A stretch of DNA of 64,000 nt from Yponomeuta sedellus (GCA_934045075.1 OW203725.1:15498269-15562268); one strand, 5' to 3'. Numbered from the stretch's first letter, positions 12,090 to 22,973 are shown. Numbers and translations: made by a program. Notes: generated from the letters alone by a model not told the origin.

Positions 12090-12297
12090 TTACGACCTCT
12101 GTGGCGAGCGGTAGCGCAATCTGCCTACGATGCGAGAGGTCCCGGGATCGATCCGCGGCTGGGTACAAAAAGAAACACCCCAGCTCTTGGATGTTTACAT
12201 GTTTGTGATGTCGCTGTTTCTGGTACCCACGACACAGCGTATCCTAGTGTGGGGCTAGAAGCAATGTATGTGCCAGTATGTAAATGTTATGTTGTGT
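12090..12297 (+). mobile_element. tRNA-SINE family B, copy 3
   Basis: Same head and body as the copy at 853. Its B box has drifted (GGGATCGATCCGCG), so it is probably older. Confidence 0.7.
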
Positions 12298-12434
12298 ACA
12301 AAAATTCTAAGGGCGATCTGCGATGCATGCTGGGTGGACAGCGCATTAATCCTTCCATCAGTGCACTGTGTTCAACGTTAGGGGTGACGTTTTAACTTAA
12401 ATTTAAAAGTTGATGTGCTGTCGGCTACATCGTC

Positions 12435-12471
12435 GTCATAACGGCTAGCGTTCTTTGCTAGCCGTTATGAC
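12435..12471. repeat. Perfect 15-bp hairpin
   Basis: GTCATAACGGCTAGC (12435-12449) is exactly complementary to 12457-12471 across a 7-nt loop. Confidence 0.85.
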
Positions 12472-12855
12472 CTGTGGTTACGGTTGTGGTGTGACAAAGT
12501 GAAAACTTATATGCTCCGCTCCAACTACCCGACTCTACACGGCACGTACCACGGGTGGTCACCCAGGAGGGAAAAATGGGTAGACGTACTATACGAGATA
12601 ACTAGTAGATAACTAGTATTTCTTAATGATTCGCGATACTCATACATAGTTATTTATTAAACTAGTTAATCGCGTAATCCTTGTACCTAATTAATAATCG
12701 AGATTTGATACGTATAATATATAACTAGGTATGCACTTTAGATACGTCCCCTAATTACGAAAAATAATATGTGTATACACTTGAAAAGATAGAACATGGT
12801 AAGTAACTACGTTAGTAACTACAACATCTAATGTTATCTATGTTAATAACACAAT

Positions 12856-12907
12856 AAAACTCCTTCCTTCCTTCGTTCATTCATTTGTTCGTTCATTCAT
12901 TCGTCTA
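12856..12907. repeat. Degenerate TTCC/TTCA/TTCG microsatellite
   Basis: A run of CCTTCCTTCCTTCGTTCATTC-type tetranucleotides. Confidence 0.8.
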
Positions 12908-13189
12908 CCACAAACTTAGAGTGAAATAGAAAAGAATACTTGCGAAAACTTTCATCTTTTTATAACTTGCACGACGATCGCTCACATGAAAGTTGCTTGC
13001 CTTACCACGTATCGCAGGTCACATCGTGAATCACTGCCTAATGTTGTAGCATCAGCCAACTCGAAAGCAATCGCGCGCCTGGCTCGTTCTTTTCAAATAA
13101 TGTCACTCATCGTCGTTGTTTTCAAAGTCCAAATTCAATATATTCAAGTTTTGACAAATGAAATATCGGTAGGCATGACCAGTTGTGGT

Positions 13190-13440
13190 GTCGGCCTAGA
13201 GAATAGAACCAACCCAAATTCTTCCCGCGGGTGTCGGCGACTAAGGGACACAAACCGAGGGTTGGCAGCAGCGCCCCCTGCAGTACAATTCCAACAAACT
13301 GCTATCCCCAACCCACGTGCCCAGCATGGGGATTATGTGCCTTACCCCCCAATGATGGCAGAACCTTGCGCTATGGCGCTCATTAGGGGAGGGCTATGTC
13401 CAGCAGTGGACTAATATAGCCGAAGAAGATGACAAGGTGA
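13190..13440 (+). repeat. Dispersed LINE/SINE 3' tail
   Basis: It contains CCGCGGGTGTCGGCGACTAAGG and GGGAGGGCTATGTCCAGCAG. The latter is a phrase I associate with a very common lepidopteran interspersed repeat. The open frame across it (12986-13414) is a by-product. Confidence 0.5.
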
Positions 13441-13689
13441 ACAGTTGCATAGTCTTAAATAATCGTCCTATTTATAATGCTGCCTATACGTAAAGTGCAT
13501 AGAGCACAGGCGTTCTCTCAGAAAGAGAAAGTGTGGGCTCAGTCACATATCTAATCATCTAAGAATTATCTGGTCTTACCAAGAATATTTTATGTACTTT
13601 AATTAAATATTGGTACATTCTATTTTTACTAATGACACAGAGGAAAAAATAATAATAATAATGCATCCTATATTGGTTTCACTCTAGGG

Positions 13690-13845
13690 CATAGACTTTC
13701 CTTCGGAGAGAGAGTATAGGCTTAATTGCCACTCGTGCCCACCGTGGATTGGAAATTTTAAGCGCTTGATATTTAACTAATCGATCGATATCAAACCTTG
13801 TATGTCCCCACTGCTGGGGCAAGGGTCTCTTCCTTTATTAACAAT
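13690..13845 (-). repeat. SINE family D fragment abutting a 5S-SINE tail
   Basis: 13690-13770 has GGAGAGAGAGTATAGGC and GCCCACCGTGGATTGG (family D). 13787-13845 has the reverse complement of the 5S-SINE 3' end (TATGTCCCCACTGCTGGGGC). Confidence 0.55.
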
Positions 13846-14382
13846 CTGCCGTTAAAAAACTTCTCTGCCGTTTATTAACAAGATTGTTATGACTACGAGA
13901 TGATAGTAAGTTCATTACAACCTTCGTTACAGCTTTGCTAAGAATGCCAATTTGGCTTTCCGAAAGTTAGGTCATTTCATGGCCTCACTTTGTGTAGTGG
14001 CTGCGGTTCTGTGCCTTATAATTCTGTGCTTCGACCCATAGGGTGTGAAAACCCTCGGTAAATAGTGACAGCCGCAGTAGTTAGGCCCGAGGGAGTACGC
14101 TTCGATAAGCCACATTATGGCTTGCTGCGCTAGCCCGGTTCACTGCGAGGTTTCTTACATTGCTTTTACATTTACTTTCTCAGAATTCGACCTCAGAGGA
14201 ATTGAGGACGGGCTGCGTTGTAAAAATAGCAATGCAGACTATTCACACTCCACTGTACGGTGCGGGCTCTTTCTCAATGATAGAGGTAGGCATCCGGGGC
14301 TCCATGCAGTAACATTGTGATTTGTGATTTAAGAAATTTATTTCTCAATAAAATTACATGAATTCACTTACTTGAGAAACAA

Positions 14383-14480
14383 TCGTTATTGAGATAAGCT
14401 CGCCTTTGTACATGTTATTTCTTATTAATGTCCTATTTAATGTTTCGTGTGCAATAAAGTATAATAATAATAATAGTTGT
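14383..14480 (+). repeat. LINE 3' tail and AATn
   Basis: AAGCTCGCCTTTGTACATG...GTGCAATAAAG followed by an AATn run. It resembles the 3' end of lepidopteran LINEs; no coding part is attached. Confidence 0.45.
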
Positions 14481-14619
14481 ATAATATGTTAGTAGCTGTT
14501 ACAACGTGAAGTGACAATTCGTTTGTAATTCTTAAAACTTGGAACGTTGTATAACTTTTATAATAATAAATAAACTCTGGAACGACTTTAGGTGTGGTTT
14601 TATTTGTAGCATTGTAGTA

Positions 14620-14815
14620 ATATTAACAGAAAACTGGATAAAAACGGATAAACGGAGAAGCAGGTAAAAAGTCAGATCTGGTCAAAGCGTAAAGTAGTAG
14701 TCGTGAAAAAATGAGCGAAATCGAAGAATGTGTGACGTACTTACATAATTTAAATATTTGAAAATGATAGATAGAAAAGAAATAAAAATGGTGTGAAGAG
14801 GTTTGCACCGTTACA
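14620..14815 (+). repeat. Left copy of long direct repeat flanking the BEL element
   Basis: About 196 bp, beginning ATATTAACAGAAAACTGG and ending GCACCGTTACA. It recurs almost identically at 22493-22695; the right copy has an extra GGATAAAC-type unit. Similarity may extend upstream in diverged form, with an AATAAA near 14570. The repeat could be part of an LTR or other terminal repeat of an older element. No matching target duplication or primer-binding site was found. Confidence 0.6.
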
Positions 14816-15543
14816 CTACCCGGGGGCAACCGGTAAAAAAAAATTTTTTTTTAAATATATTCATTTAAAAAAATATATTTAATTTTTTTTTTTTTTTATA
14901 AAAAATATTCAAGTTAAATTATAAAATTTATAGTCAAAGGTCCAGAGTAAGGTCGATGAAGGTCGGGGATGTGGGATGGGTAAGTAAATATGGTTATTCT
15001 TAAATATTAAAATAAAATAAAATATAAAGGATGGGCGATGAAAAAAATTTAGAGTGTGTGGGGTGATATTTACAATGAATATTTTCATTAGGCAGTTCCC
15101 CTTTTATTCATCATCTATCATTCATCCCTAGCATGCATCATCTATAATTGTCTTCAACTAAAGTAAAAGGTGAAGACGTTCACTCATTGTAGACAGAATC
15201 TATTTTTATTAATAAGATTTATCCTGGAACTGGTCTAAATTAGTAATAGGCTTATTTAGCCAGTTACCACCCGCTGGTATTCGGTAGTGGTAAGGCTTAT
15301 TTACGAGTCACAATCCGCTCTATGAAAATTATTTACATTTTAAAAATATTTATAATATTGGGTACATAATACCCGACGGGGTAGATTCCGTCGTAGTTTT
15401 GCTCTCAGAGCTATGGTGGGGTAAACACCGTACCTAATGCGTTAGGTAAGTAACGCGATTGATAAGTAAATTAATTGACCTAGGCTTATTTAACGTGTTA
15501 TCGCCGCACCTGATTGAATGTTTGGATGTTATAAAAAAAATTG
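14816..15543. other. Interior between direct repeats, left part
   Basis: AT-rich, non-coding, with poly-T/poly-A near 14840-14900 and a CGACGGGGTAGATTCCGTCG hairpin near 15375. It would be continuous with 22066-22492 before the BEL insertion. Confidence 0.4.
15539..15543. repeat. Target site duplication, left
   Basis: AATTG here matches AATTG at 22061-22065, just outside the two LTRs. Five bases is usual for BEL/Pao integration. Confidence 0.85.
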
Positions 15544-15783
15544 TGTCTTCGCGGACACTCTGGTGCCAATGATAAATCCGGGTATAGCTTGCAAATCCTT
15601 TTATTTAGTATAAATAACGAAAATATACAGGAACGAAATTGGTGCCATACGTGGCGAGAGAAAAAAGTATTAATAATAAAAACAAGGTAGGTATCTAAGA
15701 AAAAAGTAAAACGCCTGCGCTTTCTGTTTAGCAATGCCATCGTTGTGGTGGAATCGCGAAGAGCCTGATATCAGGCTTAAACA
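15544..15783 (-). repeat. BEL/Pao 3' LTR
   Basis: 240 bp with TG...CA ends, identical by eye over its whole length to 21821-22060. In element orientation it has an AATAAA (complement of 15600-15605) and a palindrome GCCTGATATCAGGC near its start. A purine-rich tract (complement of 15784-15795) precedes it as the likely polypurine tract. Confidence 0.92.
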
Positions 15784-15810
15784 TCTTCCCGCCTCGTTGA
15801 AAGATAACTT

Positions 15811-18800
15811 TCAACCGGAGAACTCTTCTGCCGTCGGTAGAGGGCAGAGACGAACAAGTGGCCTTCGTACACATCCTCGTATAGTTTTGACGTCAGCCAC
15901 GCGTGAGATCCCATCAGGTCCCGGGAACAGGCGAGCTACACGACCCAGTCGCCAGCTTAGCGGAGGAGCGTTATCTTCTTGGAGGAGAACCAAGTCACCA
16001 TTGTTCAGTCTTGCAGTGTTGGTCTTCCACTTGGTTCTCTGCTGCAATTCGAGCACGTATTCACGCTGCCACCTTCTCCAAAAGTGCTGACGGATTTTTT
16101 CTACGCGCTCATATCTTCTCAGATTGTGTTCTTTGACGTTTTGCAAGTCAGGCCCAGGTAGCGCAGTCAATGGCCGTCCAATGATAAAGTGCCCTGGAGA
16201 GAGGGGAAGGAGGTCGGTAGGAGAGGAAGAGAGGGGACACAAGGGGCGGCTATTCAAAATCGCCTCGACTTGAGCAAATAGTGTTGTGATTTCCTCAAAT
16301 GTTAAATTACTATTTCCGACCACACGTTTTAAATGAAATTTTGCGGATTTTACTCCGGCCTCCCAGACTCCACCAAAATGAGGAGCGTAAGTTGGAGAAA
16401 AGTGAAATTTTATTTGTTCTTCGTTTGCAAAATGATAAATTGACTCCCTTTGGTTTTTAATAAAATCTCTAATTTCTTTAGATGCCGCAACAAAATTTCG
16501 ACCGTTGTCGCAGTATATTTCTTTCGGTACACCTCTGCGCGCAATAAACCGACGAAGTGTCATCAAAAATGCATTACTCGATAGGTCACTGACGATTTCC
16601 AAATGAACACACTTGTAACGCATACATATGAACAAACATAAGTAGCATTTGATCAATCTACTTCCACGGCCCTTGCGATTTAGTATGTAAAACGGGCCTG
16701 CGAAGTCCACACCAACCGTCGAGAAAGGGAAACCAGGGTTTACTCTTTGGTATGGTAAATTACCCATTTTTGGTGTGAGAGTTTTACCACGAACACGCCG
16801 ACACACTACGCATTTATTGGCTGTCCGCCTTGCCAAGTGTCTGCCGCCAATAGGCCAAACCACCTGCCTAACGGATGCCAGCAACAACTGAGGACCAGCG
16901 TGCATTTTTCGTAAGTGCTCTCTTTCAAAATAAAGCCTTGTTAGATGGTGCTTAGCATCTAGAAGAATTGGATGTTTTACTTCATATGCATATTCAGCAG
17001 CGTCAATTCGACCGCCCACTCTTAAAAGATTCTTATCATCCAGAAATGGAGATAAACATAAAATTTTAGATCTAGGACTAATTTCTTTATTCTTTAGCAA
17101 TAAATCATATTCGAGACTAAACGACTCCCTTTGAGCATTGATGCACAAAAATGTGAAAGAATCATCCAACTCCTCGAGTGTCAAGTTACTTATCAGTTTA
17201 TTTTTAGGGTTTTTAATATTTTGTATGAATCTTTTGATATATGCAACTATTCTTATTAATTTATTTAGTTTCGAATAATTTTCTATGTTTATTACAGGTG
17301 CAGAGATGACTACAGGATTCGACTTCACTTCCGGTAAGTATAATTCATTATTATTTTTTGTGTTATTTTTATTTAGAACAGGCCATTTTGTTTCCTTTTC
17401 AGCCAGAAATTCAGGACCACTCCACCATAATTGCATTGACACCAGAAGCCTTGCGTTAACACCTCTGGATATCAGGTCAGCTGGATTTGCTGCGGTAGGA
17501 ACGTAGCGCCATGATCCTGCTGATGTCAATTCATGAATTTCAAGAATTCGATTAGCAACGAAGGACTTCAGTTTGGTGACGTCACTATTAATCCATCCAA
17601 TTACTATGCTTGAGTCGCACCAATGAGTGACTCGTGCAGGTTTGTAACGTAATGCCTCAAGTACATTTTTCGAGAGTCTGGCTGCTAATAAGGCAGCACA
17701 AAGCTCTAAACGTGGCATCGTGGTTGGTTTCAACGGCGCAACCTTTGATTTAGAGCACAGCAATTTAACTGACACCTTATTGAATTCATCTATTGTTCTT
17801 ATATAAATACAAGCTCCATAAGCTACCAGTGAAGCGTCGCTAAAAGAATGTAACTCGATTTCTTTAGGGGAATCACAAAGAACCCATCTTGGTACTTGAA
17901 ACTCTTTCAGGAAGCTTAAGTTTTTTGTAAATGTATCCCACTCAAGAAATATTTTTTGCGGAACAGGTTGATCCCAATCAAGCCTTTCCTTCCATAAATT
18001 TTGAAGCATAATTTTTGGTTGAATAATGAATGGACTCAGAAGTCCAAGGGGGTCAAATATCTTGAATGAATTTGATAAAATATATCGTTTTGTTATTTTG
18101 TCATTACTATTGAATTCCTTTAGAGGAAAATTAAGACTGTCACTCAATGGATCCCAACCAAGCCCCAGGGTGCTTGTCGATTCACTAATGTTAAGATGAT
18201 CGTGTGTGGCATTTTCATAAATGAATTTAGAATTACTTTTGAATTTTCTCAAGTTGAAACACCCGGAGTTTAAAGCTTTCGTGACCGACTTTTGAATATA
18301 AAGAAGTTGAGTTTCGTCATCACTACCCGTTATAAGGTCGTCTACGTAAAAATCATGTTGGATTATTGTTTTTATAAGAGCATCTTCCTGCTCCTCCCCC
18401 AGCTGCCAGAGGCAACGCGTGCTTAAGTAACTCGCGGATGCAGTGCCGTAGGTTAAAGTATTGAGCTGTAACGTTTTTATGGGCTTGGATACGTCTTCTC
18501 TCCATAATATAAGTTGCAGGTTGCAGTCATCGTCATGGACTTGCACTTGGCGATACATCTTCTCTATATCTCCACTAAGAATAAATTTGTACTGCCTGCT
18601 TCGTATCAAGATGGAGAAAAGAGAGTCCTGCATGTTTGGACCCGTTCGCAAAATGTCATTTAGTGAGAAACCGGAGGTTGAAGGAGCAGAACCATCGAAC
18701 ACCACCCTCAGCTTGGTGGACTCGCTGGTCTCTTTATAGACTGCGTGATGGCATAGAAAATATGAATTTTCTGGTTTTGTAATTTTGGACTCTGATAGAT

Positions 18801-21066
18801 GATTTAATTCAGCGTATTCATTGATAAAGTTTACATAGTCGGCCTTTAGAGGCGGGTTTCTATTGAATTTCTTTTCTAGATTTAAAAATCTCCTTTTAGC
18901 TTGATTGTAGGTATCACCTAAACAATCAGGAGCATCGTTCATAGGCAGTCTAACGCAAAACCTACCGTTATTTTGGCGAGAAGTGTTTTTTTGGAAATGC
19001 TCCTCGCAATTTTTTTCATTTTCACTGAGAATGGGCCTTTTAGGAAGCTCCTCGATTTCCCAGAATTTTTTGATAGTTTCATTAATTTCATTTTGTTGTG
19101 AGTTAATTAAAACATGATTGCTGTAAATTTTGTTTGAGTTATTGTTTTTTTGTGGTACTGGTCCTGATATCAACCAACCAAATTTAGAGCTTCTCAAAGT
19201 GGGGCACTTATTACCCAAAGAGCATTGTTCATTTTCTAGGATATCCCAGAAAACGTCAGCCCCTATTAGGACATCGATGGAAGCCGGGTGATGAAACGTT
19301 GGATCAGCCAGAGGTAAGTGTTTTGGTAAGTTTAGTTCCTTTATATTTATTGGCACTTTAGGTATTTCGCTTGTTATACAATTTAGTACAAAGCATGATA
19401 GCATCAATGTATATGAGCCATTTAGTGATCTTAGTTTTGCATTACAGCTTTCGCTAATACTGTTTGAGCAAGAGTTTCCAATTCCTATGACCTTTATAGC
19501 GTCAGTAGGTATTGATTTTAGATTTAGTTTGTCTTTTAGAGCTTTACTAATAAAGGAGGACTGGCTGCCACAATCGAGAAGAGCACGTACTCTTTCGGTT
19601 TTATTAGTAACGGGATTGGAAACTTCCAGTAGTACTGTAGATAACAGAATTTGATTTCTATTTTGATTTGAGTGGTTTACCACAAATTGAGGCTCACTTA
19701 CCATCATGTTAGATTTAATATCTACTGACGGAGCATGGAGGAGACTGTTATGATGTTGTTTACACTCCCGGCAGGGACCCATGCGACACTCTGTCACTGG
19801 GTGACCTTGGCGCAAGCAGTTTGGGCATAATTTGTACCTAGAGACTTCAGCCAGTCTCTCCTCCAGGCTCTTTGACTTGAAAGTTGAACAGTCATATATT
19901 TTGTGATTTTCGTTACAGATTATACATAGGTAAGTGCCTGTATTTTGATTTGTAGCCGCAAACGATTTTGTATATGAAACACGACCTTGTTGATTTTGAC
20001 CTTTATTGTTGTAATTTTGGTGATTCATTTTAAAATTATTGTTGCTATTATTGTTGCAGGGCAGGGGTGGTCGCGCCACTGATGGAAAACCTTTGGACGA
20101 GCTACTCTCAACCTTACTACGAGCCAAAGCTTCTAAAACGTCAGCTCGATCAATTAAAAATTTATAAAATTGCTGTAACGTTGGGACGTCTGTGTCGAGC
20201 GTATTCCGGTATTCCTCCCATTTAGTTAAAGTCTGAGAATCCAGTTTGTTGGACAGCATGTAAATTAGCAGAATATCCCACTTGTCTGTCGGCTGATCCA
20301 GGCTCGCTAAGGCACGTAAATTTTTAGTTACGTGGTCCACTAGAAATCTCAGTGACCTATCAGATTCTTTGATTATCGGTTGAACATTGAATAAAGATTT
20401 GAGATGATGATTGATCAATGACCTTTTGTTGTTATAACGATCATAAATAATTTTCCAGGCTTCCGCATAATTTTTTGTTGACACTTCTAGGTTTGAAATG
20501 AGCCTAGCTGCATCACCCTCTAGATAAGAGATCAAATAATGATATTTATGAATGGAAGAAATGCGATCATTTTTGTGAATTAAGTTCTCAAAAGTATCGC
20601 GGAATTCTAGCCACCGAAAATAGGCTCCGTCAAATTTTGATATCTGAATTTGGGGCAACTTAAACCCAGGATCTTGTTGATCGTGATGGCAAATTGACTG
20701 GTCCTTGGATTGATCAGAATGAATTCCAAGAAGTTCCTTCGCCAAGGCAATACAATTAATTAATTCACTTTCAATTTTGTCACGTTCATCAAGCTCCGAA
20801 TCAATTTTTTCAGAATTTAAAACTTCTATTTCAGATTGTAAATCATCAAATTTAGTTGATAAGCCTTCAATTCTCGAAATTTTTAGGCTAAGTTCAGCCA
20901 ATTTTAAACTAGAAAGCTCCTTTTGCGCCTTTAGTTGACTTAAATATTTTTTGAATTTAGTAATTTGCCCTTTTATTGAGCTACGCTTGATTAAAAACTC
21001 CTTTAGAGTAACCTCACTACTAGCATCACCAGAAGTAGCAGCCTTATCAGGCATCTTGCAAAACAA
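15811..21066 (-). CDS. BEL/Pao retrotransposon Gag-Pol polyprotein
   Basis: A single intact 1751-codon ORF. Gag: coiled-coil N-terminus (about 20-110), a DUF1759-type region (about 135-300), then zinc-knuckle cysteines (about 381-444, including CPNCLRQGHPVTEC). Protease: aspartic, LLDCGSQSSF at 497-506 (DUF1758-like). Reverse transcriptase: about 780-960 with FYVDD at 906-910. RNase H: begins near HSFSDAS, Asp1077. Integrase: zinc finger H1384, H1389, C1419, C1422; core with D1454, D1520 and E1569; then a DUF5641-like tail. This order (protease before RT, integrase last, one ORF) is typical of insect BEL/Pao. The first Met (MFCKMPDKAA) is used; Met5 is an alternative. No stops or frameshifts, and the catalytic residues checked are present, so it may be mobile. 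It replicates through RNA in cytoplasmic particles and inserts its cDNA in the nucleus. Confidence 0.95.
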   Translation of the reverse strand: MFCKMPDKAATSGDASSEVTLKEFLIKRSSIKGQITKFKKYLSQLKAQKELSSLKLAELSLKISRIEGLSTKFDDLQSEIEVLNSEKIDSELDERDKIESELINCIALAKELLGIHSDQSKDQSICHHDQQDPGFKLPQIQISKFDGAYFRWLEFRDTFENLIHKNDRISSIHKYHYLISYLEGDAARLISNLEVSTKNYAEAWKIIYDRYNNKRSLINHHLKSLFNVQPIIKESDRSLRFLVDHVTKNLRALASLDQPTDKWDILLIYMLSNKLDSQTLTKWEEYRNTLDTDVPTLQQFYKFLIDRADVLEALARSKVESSSSKGFPSVARPPLPCNNNSNNNFKMNHQNYNNKGQNQQGRVSYTKSFAATNQNTGTYLCIICNENHKIYDCSTFKSKSLEERLAEVSRYKLCPNCLRQGHPVTECRMGPCRECKQHHNSLLHAPSVDIKSNMMVSEPQFVVNHSNQNRNQILLSTVLLEVSNPVTNKTERVRALLDCGSQSSFISKALKDKLNLKSIPTDAIKVIGIGNSCSNSISESCNAKLRSLNGSYTLMLSCFVLNCITSEIPKVPINIKELNLPKHLPLADPTFHHPASIDVLIGADVFWDILENEQCSLGNKCPTLRSSKFGWLISGPVPQKNNNSNKIYSNHVLINSQQNEINETIKKFWEIEELPKRPILSENEKNCEEHFQKNTSRQNNGRFCVRLPMNDAPDCLGDTYNQAKRRFLNLEKKFNRNPPLKADYVNFINEYAELNHLSESKITKPENSYFLCHHAVYKETSESTKLRVVFDGSAPSTSGFSLNDILRTGPNMQDSLFSILIRSRQYKFILSGDIEKMYRQVQVHDDDCNLQLILWREDVSKPIKTLQLNTLTYGTASASYLSTRCLWQLGEEQEDALIKTIIQHDFYVDDLITGSDDETQLLYIQKSVTKALNSGCFNLRKFKSNSKFIYENATHDHLNISESTSTLGLGWDPLSDSLNFPLKEFNSNDKITKRYILSNSFKIFDPLGLLSPFIIQPKIMLQNLWKERLDWDQPVPQKIFLEWDTFTKNLSFLKEFQVPRWVLCDSPKEIELHSFSDASLVAYGACIYIRTIDEFNKVSVKLLCSKSKVAPLKPTTMPRLELCAALLAARLSKNVLEALRYKPARVTHWCDSSIVIGWINSDVTKLKSFVANRILEIHELTSAGSWRYVPTAANPADLISRGVNARLLVSMQLWWSGPEFLAEKETKWPVLNKNNTKNNNELYLPEVKSNPVVISAPVINIENYSKLNKLIRIVAYIKRFIQNIKNPKNKLISNLTLEELDDSFTFLCINAQRESFSLEYDLLLKNKEISPRSKILCLSPFLDDKNLLRVGGRIDAAEYAYEVKHPILLDAKHHLTRLYFEREHLRKMHAGPQLLLASVRQVVWPIGGRHLARRTANKCVVCRRVRGKTLTPKMGNLPYQRVNPGFPFSTVGVDFAGPFYILNRKGRGSRLIKCYLCLFICMRYKCVHLEIVSDLSSNAFLMTLRRFIARRGVPKEIYCDNGRNFVAASKEIRDFIKNQRESIYHFANEEQIKFHFSPTYAPHFGGVWEAGVKSAKFHLKRVVGNSNLTFEEITTLFAQVEAILNSRPLCPLSSSPTDLLPLSPGHFIIGRPLTALPGPDLQNVKEHNLRRYERVEKIRQHFWRRWQREYVLELQQRTKWKTNTARLNNGDLVLLQEDNAPPLSWRLGRVARLFPGPDGISRVADVKTIRGCVRRPLVRLCPLPTAEEFSG

Positions 21067-21820
21067 TTAACGGAGAACGAAATAACCAACGAGTTTTAGA
21101 TTGTAAATAATTAAAGTATGTAGGTAATTTTGATTTTCTCACGCTCCTCGTCAAGGTGGAGTTCGCTCGATCGAAGCTGGGTCACGCCTGCACAGCCGCC
21201 CTCGCTGACAGCTAGGTATTTAGATGCGCGGTGTGCAGGACGCAGCCACAATCCTGAAATAGTCGGCAAATCTATGATGAGATAAGGAAATATCCCTTTA
21301 GTCGGGCATTAACTAGACTATATTTTGCTATACAATTCTATTGCAATGGAAATTTACTTTGTAAGATTTAAGAAAACAATTAGCTGTTCAACTAGTGTTT
21401 CGTTTGGGTAGGTAACTGCTAGGTAATTTTTCAAGTCTTTGTATTCGGCTACTCTAAAACTATTTTTAGCTTACCTTTATTTTGATTAGCTTCTAAGTAG
21501 GTTTGCAAACTAAGATTTACCATTAACACAATCACTTTTGTTTTTAGAGGCGATTTTGATCGGAATTTAGGAATGTAGAAATTAGGTTGTTTTGTAAGGA
21601 CAAAGGAGGGCACTTATCTTTTAGTTGGACTGTGCTGCACGATGTACTGCTTTTGATGCTGCACTGCTCGAGCTGCTCAGGATGTCCAGATAGTCTCGAA
21701 TCCCCTTCAGCCTTGATGCAGGAACCGGGTCACGATGAACTTTTGAGCACGCCGGTTACGCAACTTTCGACGAATTGTATTTTGTGGTTTTCTTCGTTCC
21801 CCTCATGGGCCACCATATAA
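21067..21820 (-). other. BEL/Pao 5' leader
   Basis: The untranslated leader between 5' LTR and Gag. It holds the packaging and primer region and no long ORF. Confidence 0.6.
21799..21815 (-). other. Candidate primer-binding site of the BEL element
   Basis: On the minus strand, five bases inside the 5' LTR, the sequence starts TGGTGGCCCATGAGGGG. The leading TGG is what a tRNA CCA end requires. The primer tRNA was not identified. Confidence 0.45.
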
Positions 21821-22060
21821 TGTCTTCGCGGACACTCTGGTGCCAATGATAAATCCGGGTATAGCTTGCAAATCCTTTTATTTAGTATAAATAACGAAAA
21901 TATACAGGAACGAAATTGGTGCCATACGTGGCGAGAGAAAAAAGTATTAATAATAAAAACAAGGTAGGTATCTAAGAAAAAAGTAAAACGCCTGCGCTTT
22001 CTGTTTAGCAATGCCATCGTTGTGGTGGAATCGCGAAGAGCCTGATATCAGGCTTAAACA
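21821..22060 (-). repeat. BEL/Pao 5' LTR
   Basis: 240 bp, identical by eye to 15544-15783. It would carry the promoter; TATA-like T/A tracts are present in element orientation. Confidence 0.92.
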
Positions 22061-22065
22061 AATTG

Positions 22066-22492
22066 GTTAGCAAATAACCTGGAGGATAGTGGTGTAAGTG
22101 TATAAATAATAAATAAATAGACAAATAGTATGACGCAAATGTGTCCGAAAAGGTAATGTGGTGATTATATATACAGAAAATTAAAACTATAGAAAGGTGG
22201 CGTTCATATTCGTTAAGGTAGGTAAATAAATAAACTAAGGGGTATATACATATTTTACAAGTATTCACAATTGAAGATGAACAATGAATCGTATTAAATA
22301 GAAATACGTCCGGTAAAGTTTTGTACAAGTTGGCGGTAAAATATTTAAAAAGAATAAGGATAATAAGAAACGAGGTAAAATATTTTTTTTTAGTAATGAG
22401 GTAAGGATGGGGTGAGGGTGAAGTTTTTATTTTATTGCCAAAGAGTTCCTTGTAGTTTAACCTGTGGAGGTTTTGATTTTAGAATTTTGAAG
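22066..22492. other. Interior between direct repeats, right part
   Basis: AT-rich and non-coding. It would have been continuous with 14816-15543 before the BEL insertion. Confidence 0.4.
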
Positions 22493-22695
22493 ATATTAAC
22501 AGAAAACTGGATAAAACGGATAAACGGATAAACGGAGAAGCAGGTAAAAAGTCAGATCTGGTCAAAGCGTAAAGTAGTAGTCGTGTAAAAATGAGCGAAA
22601 TCGAAGAATGTGTGACGTACTTACATAATTTAAATATTTGAAAATGATAGATAGAAAAGAAATAAAAATGGTGTGAAGAGGTTTGCACCGTTACA
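22493..22695 (+). repeat. Right copy of long direct repeat
   Basis: About 203 bp matching 14620-14815. Main differences are one extra GGATAAAC unit near 22515 and a few substitutions. Confidence 0.7.
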
Positions 22696-22785
22696 AACTA
22701 AGTAAAAAGTGGATAATTGCAGAGTACAATAATTAAGTACTACATTACCGCCACCAATGGAAAAAATAATACAAAAAAGTATTAG

Positions 22786-22973
22786 CTTAAGTCCGGATTC
22801 ACTTACTTGTTTTTTTCGTCGTAAGAGTTCTACCAGACTTCAGTCAGTCAATCAGAGTCGAGTAACCGACGGGAGCTCCGTCTCTACTCACCATGATTAA
22901 GCTTTGCGAATCAGAGCAAAACGTGGTCGAACTCATCAACCAAAAAATAAGTAAGAGAATCCGGAATTAAGCT
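22786..22973. mobile_element. Foldback MITE, diverged copy
   Basis: The ends GCTTAAGTCCGGATTC and GAATCCGGAATTAAGC form an inverted repeat. The interior has GAGCTCCGTCTCTACTCACC, shared with 48454-48663 and (inverted) 38589. Confidence 0.6.

Larger units (their letters stand above)
15544..22060 (-). mobile_element. Complete BEL/Pao LTR retrotransposon
   Basis: 6517 bp: 5' LTR 21821-22060, leader of about 750 bp (21067-21820), Gag-Pol 15811-21066, polypurine tract, 3' LTR 15544-15783. Flanked by AATTG duplications. The LTRs are identical by eye, which points to very recent insertion. Confidence 0.93.

Noticed and set aside
12986..13414. 142-codon open frame
   Set aside because: It runs through a common dispersed repeat tail (CTATGTCCAGCAG), so it is not a host gene.
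22493..22695. LTR of a second retrotransposon
   Set aside because: The repeat lacks clear TG start, matching target duplications and a primer-binding site, so I report it only as a direct repeat.
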